NCBI GenBank assembly: GCA_004134985.1
Contig: REGQ01000016.1
Coordinates: forward strand, 1 to 64,000
Reading direction: 5' to 3'
DNA from: Paenibacillaceae bacterium
GTDB lineage: Bacteria > Bacillota > Bacilli > Paenibacillales > Paenibacillaceae
DNA length: 64,000 nt
This document shows, one piece after another, positions 50,779-58,397 of the stretch; the stretch's first letter is position 1; every line of letters starts with the position of its first letter. Under the pieces are notes generated by a model. The model saw nothing but the letters and a program-made list of their open reading frames with translations, made no database searches and had not been told where the DNA came from. A program made the translations under genes and the position numbers.

Positions 50779-50979
50779 CTAATGCCGGCTGATTTCCTTT
50801 TTAATCTCATTGTCAGCTTTAATAATACCATACACTTTGGCTGCTTCAACGACTTTTCTAAACAAGTCTATGGAGACAGCAGGTTCGACCACAAGCATGC
50901 CAACAACCTTAACCAGTAAATCAATCTGACCTAAATCAACAGCGCCAAGGTTTAGCGTAATTTTTTCAGTCTCCGACAT
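50779..50979 (-). CDS. small hypothetical protein
   Basis: A 66-residue protein; AAAGGATG precedes the ATG at 50979. It is mostly helical (VDLGQIDLLVKVVGMLVVEP, IDLFRKVVEAAKVYGIIKAD) without membrane segment or Cys. The family was not recognised. The nearest genes are the FAD oxidoreductase downstream and the IS copy upstream. Confidence 0.5.
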   Translation of the reverse strand: MSETEKITLNLGAVDLGQIDLLVKVVGMLVVEPAVSIDLFRKVVEAAKVYGIIKADNEIKKEISRH

Positions 50980-50997
50980 GAAAGCACATCCTTTCAA

Positions 50998-51299
50998 AAA
51001 TCATCTATATACCATCCAAATGGATGGTGCCATGGGATTAATTGGATGTCAAACCCGTTTGATGCAGATAACGTAGTCAAGGGAGGTCATTGCACATATG
51101 CGCTGGCATATGCTCGGAGGCGTTCCCGCGGCGCTGATCGGAACCCATAGTTAAAGAGAGGGTCTCAAAGCACTAAAAAGACGGAGAGACATCCTCTTTT
51201 ATCATGGGGGAGTAAATCGCACATATGTAATTCAGGTAAAAAGTAGGTAGATTCAGGACAAAAGATCTTTATAATGGAAATAAGATATATATTACATAG
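50998..51299. other. 302-bp gap
   Basis: Nothing beyond a short GGATG/CATCC inverted repeat near 51008-51032 was recognised. Confidence 0.35.
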
Positions 51300-51680
51300 G
51301 GCTCAATCTAAAATTAAGTGGTTGACTTTATCCGCCAGCAAAGCAGTTGGCAATGCTGCTAAGTTGCGTTGATATAGGGGAAGGGGAGCGGGTGGTCGAC
51401 CTCCGTCATGCAGTGAAACCGCGCACGCGTGAAATTCGAACAATGACAGCAGCGCACGCGAGGGGAATTCTGCACGCACGAGTGGAATTCTAACGCTGAT
51501 GAGCGGTGCTATTTGGGGAAATTCAGCCCCATAATTATTGTAAGGAAACTGAGCCACCTTATTACAGAAAAATCGCACGATTTTGGCAGTTATATGGTTA
51601 AATAAGCGCTGTGACAAGCGTCAGAGTTACAAAAGGGTCATTTGAAGCCATTTAAGCGCTGTGACAAGCGTTAGAGCAAG
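51300..51680 (+). mobile_element. truncated IS4-family derivative
   Basis: It starts with the terminal repeat GCTCAATCTAAAATTAAGTG GTTGAC and runs, inverted relative to the element at 33659-34163, through GCTGATGAGCGGTGCTATTT, GCCCCATAATTATTGTAAGG and two GCGCTGTGACAAGCGTYAGA blocks. The other terminal repeat is missing; the sequence passes straight into a gene remnant at 51680. No transposase remains. Confidence 0.8.
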
Positions 51681-51793
51681 TGATTGCAAACTCATTTGAA
51701 GAGTTCTCCAACGAAGTTTTAAAGAGGCTCCAGGCCAATCAATTTTCGTATACTGACGATGTTATTGCGTTTGAGGATTCCTATTTAGTTTGA
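51671..51793 (+). pseudogene. C-terminal remnant of a SMI1/KNR4-like protein
   Basis: The frame reads LEQVIANSFEEFSNEVLKRL QANQFSYTDDVIAFEDSYLV to a stop at 51793. VANSFEEF-type endings are common in SMI1/KNR4 (SUKH) proteins. The beginning is replaced by the IS copy, so insertion or deletion at this IS end destroyed the gene. It marks the left edge of the immunity-like cluster. Confidence 0.5.
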
Positions 51794-51814
51794 AGTTCGT
51801 CCAAGGAGGTATGA

Positions 51815-52381
51815 ATGAAGCTAGGTTTTTTATTAGATACACATGGAACGTGCGTCGGTCAATTGAGAGATGAACTGCTGCCGTTAGAGGAATTGGCAGA
51901 AACATGGAAGTTTCCGTATGATATTCATTGTATATTTCGTGTTTTACCTGAAAGCTACGGTCGAAAAACATTTAGACGCTTTGATAGCAGGGATCACGTT
52001 CTATATTTAGACATCAGCATCATCTATGAGCAATATCAACGGATGTCTAAAAACGAACAACGCGAAGCTTTAGGTATCTATCTCTATGATTATATGTCGG
52101 AATCTATTGCAAAATATAAAAAGCACGCAGATGAGAAAACACAAGATCAATTATCGATCCGGGTAAAGAATTGGATGTTAGAAAACAATTGGTTGGATGG
52201 AAAGATCAATAGAGCAAGGACGCTACTTGCGCAGAGTATGGGGCTTTACGAGGTCAGCCGACAATTGCAAATGCCATTAGAAGAAATTGAGTATATCCTT
52301 CTTCGCATGAATGACTATGATCCAACTGAAGCTCATCCGGATAACATCGCAGCAGAAAAAGCCCCGCCATATCAATTCTAG
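51815..52381 (+). CDS. hypothetical protein of the immunity-like cluster
   Basis: A 188-residue soluble protein with AAGGAGGT four bases before the ATG. It starts with beta strands (MKLGFLLDTHGTCVGQLRDE, YDIHCIFRVLPESYGRKTFR, DHVLYLDISIIYEQYQRMSK) and ends with helices (RTLLAQSMGLYEVSRQLQMP, EEIEYILLRMNDYDPTEAHP). I do not recognise the family. The context (SMI1/KNR4, DUF4303-like and Imm1-like neighbours) suggests an immunity or related accessory protein. Confidence 0.6.
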   Translation: MKLGFLLDTHGTCVGQLRDELLPLEELAETWKFPYDIHCIFRVLPESYGRKTFRRFDSRDHVLYLDISIIYEQYQRMSKNEQREALGIYLYDYMSESIAKYKKHADEKTQDQLSIRVKNWMLENNWLDGKINRARTLLAQSMGLYEVSRQLQMPLEEIEYILLRMNDYDPTEAHPDNIAAEKAPPYQF

Positions 52382-52446
52382 AATGCATATGGATCGGAAT
52401 CCATAGTGATGAATCGGATATTTCATAACGGAAAGAGGCGATTGTC

Positions 52447-53007
52447 ATGAAACCGACGCAAGAAATAGAGGCACTGGCGGCAGAGATCGCCGGTGCAGCC
52501 AGGATGTCTTTCCGCACTCTTTTTGAAAATGACGAGCGTTACTATTACTGCACGCTATTTACTACTGGAGAGGGACATGCGCCAAGCATCTCCGCCTGGT
52601 CATGGGAGGCCTTGGAGCGAGAAGCGGCCAGGCAAGGAGACGAAAGCGACACGCCGGGGTCAACGATTGCGGAACTCATCAAATGGTCCTATGCCGATTC
52701 GCCCTATTGTTGTTTCAGGGACGAGAACTTCGATGACGTTAAACAATTGTTTATTGCGCGTCCTGCCATGGCGGAGCTTGAGGCTGAAGAAAGAAATCGC
52801 GAGTTTGAGTTCAGGCTGAAGGCGATGGAGTTGGCGATGAATATGCTCGATGATGAAGGCGTGTTTGCCTTGAATCAACCGCGGGAGTCGGTATGTGTTC
52901 TTGTCGAGGTCATGCCGCCGGATGAAATCAATACCGAAATCGCCCTGCGCTTGAATCAGGCGGATTCCCCGGCTATGCAAGCATGGCTGGCGGAGGCGGC
53001 GGAGTAA
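52447..53007 (+). CDS. DUF4303-like protein
   Basis: A 186-residue protein; GGAAAGAGGCG precedes the ATG. The arrangement ERYYYCTLFTTGEGHAPSIS, then IKWSYADSPYCCFRDENFDD and a helical second half resemble DUF4303 proteins, which are often found among polymorphic-toxin immunity genes. No signal peptide or membrane segment. It lies 53 bases before the leucine-rich protein and may share its message. Confidence 0.65.
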   Translation: MKPTQEIEALAAEIAGAARMSFRTLFENDERYYYCTLFTTGEGHAPSISAWSWEALEREAARQGDESDTPGSTIAELIKWSYADSPYCCFRDENFDDVKQLFIARPAMAELEAEERNREFEFRLKAMELAMNMLDDEGVFALNQPRESVCVLVEVMPPDEINTEIALRLNQADSPAMQAWLAEAAE

Positions 53008-53060
53008 AAGCGTCGGCATTTTTCAAAAATGGATTATCTAAATCAAGGATAGAAGAAAGG

Positions 53061-54275
53061 ATGACGGAAGTGCCAAATGATAACCAAGCTCGCCCTTCTG
53101 CTTCTGTTAGAGAAGCCGGTAGTTATCCCATTGACCTGACGGGTCCTCACAGCCACACGCTTGTCATTCGGCCCGGTGTGGGCAGCCTATCTATCGGACC
53201 GTCGCAATTGGGGAAAAAGGCGGACCTTCACGTCGCGCCAGACGCGCGCATCGATTGGACCGTATTCGAAGCCTTTGCTACGCCGGCAGGCTCGCCCTGG
53301 CCGCGATTTCTGTACTATACAGGCAGTGACGCGGGCTTTTTGGATTGGGCGCAGAAACGTCCCATTGAAGAGATGACGTGGGCACCGATCCTGTCTGCCG
53401 ATACATTGGTAGACGCCAGCCAGTCCATTTTGTATGGCTTGCATATTGAGCTGGGCCAGTCCGGAGGGCGCCTGAGCCTGAGGCTTCCGAAGAGATCTTT
53501 CCGCCTGAACGTGTCCGGCGATCTATCACGCTTCTTGGCCACTGGCGATATGCCGTTTTCTCTGACACTAGCGCCGCTCACCAGCCGACGCAAAAGTGAT
53601 CCTCCTTTCATACTGCCCGACCTTGGTGAATTGCACCAGGTGACGAGCCTAACGCTGCAAAACGCGCCGCTAGGGCAGCCCATCTCGCTGGACTGTCTAG
53701 ACCGGTTCCCGAACCTTGACTCACTGAGTTTGTGGGGAAACTTCTGCGACATGGATTTGTTGGCTCGTCATGCCCGGTTAACGAATCTGGAGCTGCGCTT
53801 CATGCCTGGTCTGGAGGACATGCCCCCCTTGAACACGTGGCCGTTGCTTGACAGATTTATCGCCTACAATGTGGAAGAGACTGCGGGCAAGCGCCTAAGG
53901 CAGCAAATGAAAGCACGCGCTAAAACCCGCCCGTGGACCGATCATGCTTCGGTGAGCCAATTGCGAAAACCTGAGTGGTGGCCGAGCGAATATGGCCGAC
54001 CTTTCTCGTCCTGGCCTAAACGTCTGGCCAAGCAGGCTAACGAAGCTTACAACGTTGCACAGGCAGCCTTGGCCCAGGCCCGCAGCTTTGTCGATGCCGA
54101 GGCAGCCATTACCGCTTTCACCGTGCGCTTCAATACCCTCAAAGGCATCGAAACCACCGAAAGAGAAGACCTTGGCGAAGCAGTATGGCAACTCAGCCAG
54201 TCCGACCACCTGATTGGCCAGCCTATAACAGAAGAGATGGCTCAATGCTGGTTCGATGCAGCTCGCGATTACTGA
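53061..54275 (+). CDS. leucine-rich-repeat-like protein
   Basis: A 404-residue protein. The start is uncertain: ATG 53061 has AAGAAAGG directly before it, and an ATG at 52983 inside the previous gene would add 26 residues. The middle (about 215-290) has leucine-rich periodicity (LHQVTSLTLQNAPLGQPISL, LDRFPNLDSLSLWGNF, LTNLELRFMPGLEDMPPL). The C-terminal third is helical and ends with a conserved-looking QLSQSDHLIGQPITEEMAQC. Function unknown; the DUF4303-like and Imm1-like neighbours suggest the same system. Confidence 0.65.
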   Translation: MTEVPNDNQARPSASVREAGSYPIDLTGPHSHTLVIRPGVGSLSIGPSQLGKKADLHVAPDARIDWTVFEAFATPAGSPWPRFLYYTGSDAGFLDWAQKRPIEEMTWAPILSADTLVDASQSILYGLHIELGQSGGRLSLRLPKRSFRLNVSGDLSRFLATGDMPFSLTLAPLTSRRKSDPPFILPDLGELHQVTSLTLQNAPLGQPISLDCLDRFPNLDSLSLWGNFCDMDLLARHARLTNLELRFMPGLEDMPPLNTWPLLDRFIAYNVEETAGKRLRQQMKARAKTRPWTDHASVSQLRKPEWWPSEYGRPFSSWPKRLAKQANEAYNVAQAALAQARSFVDAEAAITAFTVRFNTLKGIETTEREDLGEAVWQLSQSDHLIGQPITEEMAQCWFDAARDY

Positions 54276-54340
54276 TTGAAATGTGCTCATGAACGGCTGC
54301 TAGAAACAGCAAATTACAAATTGGCAAGGAGTGTTGACCA

Positions 54341-54727
54341 GTGATCACCATCTATGAGGAACAGCGGAAAGGAGCTGTAGCGGACACAATCGAGCATTCT
54401 CAGGCATCGCTTGAAATGTGCCTGGAAGTCATCCGGCGGATGGATGGCTTCACACGCAGTCAGGTCACGATTCGGTACATGGAGAACATGATCATGATCG
54501 GCGGCGGAAGTCACGAGTTCATCTTGACTGTGGAGACCAGCGCTGCGATTCACAATCTTATCGGCCCGCTGGAGGAAGAAGACGAGTTTGTTGAAATTAC
54601 AGTAGGCGGCCAAGCCTGTGAATTTCCCCAGATGTACATCGTTAGCCTTGAGCTTATTGAAACTGCGCTCCTTCAAATATTAGAAGGCACAACTGCTGAA
54701 CTAAACTGGGAAATGATAGATAAGTAA
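54341..54727 (+). CDS. Imm1-like immunity protein
   Basis: A 128-residue protein with a GTG start after GGCAAGGAG. The pattern of an N-terminal helix (ASLEMCLEVIRRMDGFTRSQ), a strand with IMIGGGSHEFILTVE, IHNLIGPL and VTVGGQ-like VEITVGGQACEFPQMYIVSL, ending in ILEGTTAELNWE, resembles Imm1-type immunity proteins that neutralise toxins. No toxin gene is near. The assignment is from pattern memory only. Confidence 0.55.
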   Translation: MITIYEEQRKGAVADTIEHSQASLEMCLEVIRRMDGFTRSQVTIRYMENMIMIGGGSHEFILTVETSAAIHNLIGPLEEEDEFVEITVGGQACEFPQMYIVSLELIETALLQILEGTTAELNWEMIDK

Positions 54728-54787
54728 ATCAATAAAAACAGAGGAAGTTTATTCTGAATCATCATTGGCGGGGAAGGAGATTAACCT

Positions 54788-55231
54788 ATGAAAGATGCGT
54801 TAATGGATAGATTAAAGATTTTTCTTCATCGGGAAGATAATAGCACGCTAGTAGGCACTCCGGCGAGTCAAGAGGAAATTTCCAAGGCCCAGCAGCGGCT
54901 GAATGTAACATTTCATGAGAATTACTTACACTTTATCAGAACGTTTGGAGGAGCATATGCAGGTCTTGCGATACATGCCTTCTCAAATGGCTCTAGTCTC
55001 GGAAATGAAACGGTTGTTGATTTGACGCTCGGGTTCCGGGAGCAATTCAAGGAATCTCCGTTTGCAGAGGTTTTACGGACAAGTTATGCCATTTCCATGG
55101 ATGGATCCGGTGATCCGATTATCATCAATCAGGCGGGCAAGGTTTTTATTTGTTATCACGATAACGGGGAGATCAAGTTATTAGCGGATTCATTCGAGGA
55201 GCTGATCGAGGAAAATTTTTGTGAATGGTGA
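54788..55231 (+). CDS. SMI1/KNR4 (SUKH) family protein
   Basis: A 147-residue protein; GGGGAAGGAG precedes the ATG. Typical features are GTPASQEEISKAQQRLNVTF, YLHFIRTFGGAYAGLAIHAF, YAISMDGSGDPIIINQAGKV and the ending LLADSFEELIEENF. SUKH proteins are the commonest immunity proteins of bacterial contact-dependent and polymorphic toxins. It is probably an orphan immunity gene here. Confidence 0.8.
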   Translation: MKDALMDRLKIFLHREDNSTLVGTPASQEEISKAQQRLNVTFHENYLHFIRTFGGAYAGLAIHAFSNGSSLGNETVVDLTLGFREQFKESPFAEVLRTSYAISMDGSGDPIIINQAGKVFICYHDNGEIKLLADSFEELIEENFCEW

Positions 55232-55491
55232 TTAATACAGATCACATTGAGGGCGCTTATGCATATATGCAATCCAAAAGTGTAAATTTGACAACTGCAA
55301 TCGAGCACGGTCACTGGTTTGGCTTAAAGGACCCTGATGAAAATGAGCTGATGGTTTGTCACTGTTAGTCCGAGTGATGTAGTACAGATAGGAGACATTG
55401 CGAAGGACATTGGGGGAAGTTTTTTACATGTATGACCCCGACGGGAATATGTTTGCTATTCATCAGCCAGTTAAAAAGGAGCGTGTAGAAG
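55229..55491 (+). pseudogene. decayed VOC-family gene
   Basis: One frame reads VINTDHIEGAYAYMQSKSVN, LTTAIEHGHWFGLKDPDENE and LMVCHC before a stop at 55368; farther on another frame reads FYMYDPDGNMFAIHQP. Both are C-terminal pieces of glyoxalase-type domains (the DPDGN turn is characteristic). The N-terminal half is missing and frames are broken. It directly precedes an intact VOC gene and may be a relic of duplication. Confidence 0.55.
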
Positions 55492-56079
55492 ATGTTGAGC
55501 AAAAAAACCAATGATGCGGATGTGAGCGGTTACTGTTGCATGAGATTTCCAGTCGCGGATTTGAAAACATCGGTAGATTTTTATTGCAATGTGTTGGGCT
55601 ATGAGTTGAATTCGGCAGATTTTCAGTTTGGTGAGGCACATATTTCATTGAAAAATGGAAACGGTCCGGGTATTTTTTTGATGGAAACCAACCCGGAGGA
55701 TGTCACACAATTGGAGTTTGTATTTCCTCGTTCATTCTTTATCACAAGCAGCACGGGGCACGTGACGATGGTTGAGATGCTAACGAATGATTTGCTTGCT
55801 TTGCATGAACGGATTAAACAAGCTGGCGCCCGTATTGATAAAGAGCCTGTATTTACGAATGATTTCGGTTATTTCACCTTTTATGATCCGGATGGGCACT
55901 ATATTCGGGCGGTCGAAGAAAGAGGCGTGTATTTCGACTTAAAACAAAGAATGAGTTCATCACTCAAACGGGATCTGACGGAGCATGAGAATCAATTGCT
56001 ATGGGGGCTATGTGAAAAAGCCAGTGTTGAACAGCAAAAGTTTCTCCGCTCCATTATCTCGGAAATTCGAGGTTCTTGA
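55492..56079 (+). CDS. VOC-family protein with C-terminal extension
   Basis: A 195-residue protein; AAAAAGGAGCG precedes the ATG. Residues 10-145 form a VOC fold (MRFPVADLKTSVDFYCNVLG, FGEAHISLKNGNGPGIFLME, LHERIKQAGARIDKEPVFTN, FTFYDPDGHYIRAVEE). The last 45 residues are an added helical tail (SSLKRDLTEHENQLLWGLCE, KASVEQQKFLRSIISEIRGS). Ligand unknown. Confidence 0.85.
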   Translation: MLSKKTNDADVSGYCCMRFPVADLKTSVDFYCNVLGYELNSADFQFGEAHISLKNGNGPGIFLMETNPEDVTQLEFVFPRSFFITSSTGHVTMVEMLTNDLLALHERIKQAGARIDKEPVFTNDFGYFTFYDPDGHYIRAVEERGVYFDLKQRMSSSLKRDLTEHENQLLWGLCEKASVEQQKFLRSIISEIRGS

Positions 56080-56172
56080 GCAGGGACTTCTTGCTGCTTA
56101 AGTCCTCTCAAGCGTAGCCAAGAGAGGTTATTGCATATGTTAGAATGAAATGTGCTGAGAGGAGGAATCGTA

Positions 56173-56871
56173 TTGAACAAAAAGCAATTGATTTCCAGGT
56201 GGGAGCCAGCGCAGACCGCTGCCGTCAACGAGGCATTGGCTTCCGTAACAGGGAAACAAAACTTGCACAAAAAAGACCGCTCTTTCCCTCCATCCCCTTT
56301 CGGCCAAACCGCTGCCGGATTAGAGGATTTTAGAGGAGTCGTTCTGACCGAGCCCATGCAGTATCTCACCATACAAAACCTTGATCTATCCTACGCACTT
56401 TTCGAGCCGGATGGCGGCCTGATCTACTCTACTTTTACGAATTGCCGATTTGATGGAGTCAAACTGGATGGCAGATTCATTACGAAGATATTCAAACATT
56501 GTTCGTTTCATAAAGCAGTTCTCAAGAGTGCTGCGTTTGGCGAGCGGTTTGAGGATTGCGATTTTACAAGCAGCAATTTGAGCCATACGAAAGGAAGAGA
56601 CGTATCGTTCATCCGTTGCCGCTTCTTGGACGCTAACTTTCGCGGTGCACATCTCATGTATTGTGCATTCGAGGAATGTCTCTTTGCAGGAGCAAAGATG
56701 AATAACGGGTCTTTAGCCGGCAGCAGGTTTCTAGGAGAGGCACAACATCTTCCCGATTGGGGAACGATGATCACGGACCACGTCAAGGTTAATGGCGCGC
56801 CTCTTGCTCTTGATCGCGAAGTCCAGGCATCGCCCGATTACATCAGAGAGACTTTAGAAGACGCTTTATAG
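56173..56871 (+). CDS. pentapeptide-repeat protein
   Basis: A 232-residue protein with a TTG start at 56173 after GGAGGA. Residues 75-195 show five-residue periodicity (TIQNLDLSYALFEPDGGLIY, STFTNCRFDGVKLDGRF, SFHKAVLKSAAFGERFEDCD, SFIRCRFLDANFRGAHLMYC), predicting a quadrilateral beta helix. Such proteins occur as immunity proteins or DNA mimics. It closes the immunity-like cluster. The N-terminal 70 residues are not repetitive. Confidence 0.8.
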   Translation: MNKKQLISRWEPAQTAAVNEALASVTGKQNLHKKDRSFPPSPFGQTAAGLEDFRGVVLTEPMQYLTIQNLDLSYALFEPDGGLIYSTFTNCRFDGVKLDGRFITKIFKHCSFHKAVLKSAAFGERFEDCDFTSSNLSHTKGRDVSFIRCRFLDANFRGAHLMYCAFEECLFAGAKMNNGSLAGSRFLGEAQHLPDWGTMITDHVKVNGAPLALDREVQASPDYIRETLEDAL

Positions 56872-56969
56872 AAGTAATTGCTAAGCTGACTGTAAACGAT
56901 AAGTAGGCAGGATAATGGGGAAAAAGGAATGGACAATAATTTGTTGAACACTATTTACTAAGATAAGAA

Positions 56970-57062
56970 AAGGAGGATTTACGATGTGGTTTCACAGTTA
57001 TAGAAAACCGATAAGAATCCGTCACCTCCCTCAATATTAAAAAATTGAGGAGGACTAATATG
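56970..57062 (+). promoter_or_regulatory. translational attenuator of the P-loop kinase gene
   Basis: An 18-codon leader ORF with its own strong site (AAGGAGG) ends at 57040. Its last codons form the 5' arm of a hairpin: CCTC-C-CTCAAT (57025-57035) pairs with ATTGAGGAGG (57044-57053), ten base pairs with one bulge. The 3' arm is exactly the kinase ribosome binding site, six bases before its ATG at 57060. A ribosome paused on the leader would free it. This is the classic layout of inducible erm and cat genes. Confidence 0.75.
56984..57040 (+). CDS. 18-residue leader peptide MWFHSYRKPIRIRHLPQY
   Basis: AAGGAGG lies seven bases before the ATG. The peptide contains Arg-Ile-Arg at positions 11-13, matching the R/K-x-R/K stall motif known from ErmDL-type leaders (MRLR), and an Arg-Lys-Pro shared with the leader at 40351. 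The 3' codons double as the arm that masks the next ribosome binding site. Confidence 0.6.
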   Translation: MWFHSYRKPIRIRHLPQY

Positions 57063-57701
57063 AAAATAAATGACAATTATTTAAATGAACAATTAAAGCA
57101 TGTGTATTGGTTAAATGGTGGTTGCTGTGCAGGGAAGACCACAATGACAAAGAAATTTGTAGAAGAGCTAGGATTTCAGACGCTGGAAGATAATGTGATG
57201 AAATACAGACCATTCGCAAATATAGTTGAATATCCTGCCCTCCAGTATCCTCATCCGGGTTTGGATTGGGATAAATGGTTCAACAAACCAAATGATGAGC
57301 ATGTTCAATGGCTTTTCCAACTTGTCGAAGAAATGATGGATTTTTTTGTTGTCGATTTGTTGAAAATGCCTACTGATAAACCAATCATTATTGATTTAGG
57401 AATTATGCCCGAGCGCATATTACCCTTTATTCCAAAAGAGAGAATGATTTGTCTGTATACTTCTGACGAAGAAATAGAAAGGCTATATTTCTTTAGAGAA
57501 GACCATAAGATGATTTTGGATGTTATTAATCTTACATCGAATCCAGCGGCAACAATCGAAAACGGCAATAAAAACATGGTAAGATTTTCTCATGACTTAA
57601 GAAACGCCTGCGTTCGAAAGGGTATCAAAACACTTGAAAGAACACCTAATTTAAGTGTTGAAGAACAATTTCGATTAGTTCGTGAACATTTTGGATTATG
57701 A
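57060..57701 (+). CDS. P-loop kinase-like protein
   Basis: A 213-residue protein starting at ATG 57060. The Walker A motif GGCCAGKTT lies at residues 20-28 after VYWLN. Further conserved-looking parts are IIIDLGIMPERILPFIPKER and a basic FSHDLRNACVRKGIKTLER near the end. It resembles small-molecule kinases with a P-loop (a group that includes chloramphenicol phosphotransferase), but I cannot name the substrate. The leader attenuator argues for induction by an agent that stalls ribosomes. Confidence 0.7.
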   Translation: MKINDNYLNEQLKHVYWLNGGCCAGKTTMTKKFVEELGFQTLEDNVMKYRPFANIVEYPALQYPHPGLDWDKWFNKPNDEHVQWLFQLVEEMMDFFVVDLLKMPTDKPIIIDLGIMPERILPFIPKERMICLYTSDEEIERLYFFREDHKMILDVINLTSNPAATIENGNKNMVRFSHDLRNACVRKGIKTLERTPNLSVEEQFRLVREHFGL

Positions 57702-57730
57702 GATAATAAAACCATTGTTAATTTCATTGG

Positions 57731-57768
57731 TAGGTAGAATCCGATTGCGGCGGGGGGCAGGGTAGCCC
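57731..57768 (+). repeat. sulfurtransferase-tail repeat, short copy
   Basis: GTAGAATCCGATTGCGGCGG GGGGCAGGGTAG matches the ENPIAVGE-coding end of the gene at 32711. Confidence 0.5.
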
Positions 57769-57899
57769 TCACGACCTTAATACAGTATTTTGGTGTGAAT
57801 GAGCATCGCTGCAGCTGTGAAAGCTTCGGCGGTGCTTGTTGGCATGCGCAACTCAATACTCCCCGAAGGCATTGGTCTATCGCCCTGTTGAGCTCATAA

Positions 57900-58025
57900 A
57901 ATTGTTGTATTTTCTGCAAGAATTCAGCTCATAATCCGTCATTTCCCTGAAATTGTTGTATTTTATACAACATTTTTTATGAAATAGCAATAATTAGGCG
58001 TTATTGTTGTAAGAAATACAACAAT
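57900..58025. repeat. TTGTTGTA...TACAACAA hairpin cluster
   Basis: Hairpins AATTGTTGTATTTTCTGCAA (imperfect), ATTGTTGTATTTTATACAAC and ATTGTTGTAAGAAATACAAC AAT share the stem of the 50-bp array at 17031-17300; the last is its exact reverse complement. Confidence 0.75.
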
Positions 58026-58046
58026 TCCGGCTCTACCTAAAAATCG

Positions 58047-58328
58047 GTGCTTGCACCCTGCGAGGAAGGCAGCGGAAGGTTTTTATACATAGTAAATATC
58101 AGATATATAAAGGATAAGAGTAGCGGAGCACATCGGATTGTATGGATGGAAGGCAGCGGCGACGAGGCGGTGTACTTAGATTTGAATGTAACATCCGACG
58201 AAGTGCTGTCGCGTGAGAGGCTGGATGAGATCGCTCGGAGATTTCAGGTTATGTGGCAAAGCAATGAGAGCTCGGGGGTTGGCCGCCCCCAGCTACTCGA
58301 TGCATTAACGAGTGCATGCCCGACGTAA
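58047..58328 (+). CDS. doubtful hypothetical ORF
   Basis: An open frame of up to 93 codons whose middle looks protein-like (IVWMEGSGDEAVYLDLNVTS, DEVLSRERLDEIARRFQVMW). The TTG at 58047 has no ribosome binding site, and the first 20 residues overlap repeat-rich sequence, so it may be a fragment whose start is lost. Family unknown. Confidence 0.3.
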   Translation: MLAPCEEGSGRFLYIVNIRYIKDKSSGAHRIVWMEGSGDEAVYLDLNVTSDEVLSRERLDEIARRFQVMWQSNESSGVGRPQLLDALTSACPT

Positions 58329-58397
58329 CGTTGACGAATCGAACAGGCAGCGGCTTAACCGCTAACGTTCAAATTCGCTTCGTCGACTGTCATACGC

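Larger units (their letters stand above)
57702..58397. other. 696-bp gap with repeats and one doubtful ORF
   Basis: Contains a short sulfurtransferase-tail repeat (57731-57768), several TTGTTGTA/TACAACAA hairpins (57900-58025) and a doubtful frame 58047-58328. Nothing else was recognised. Confidence 0.5.
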
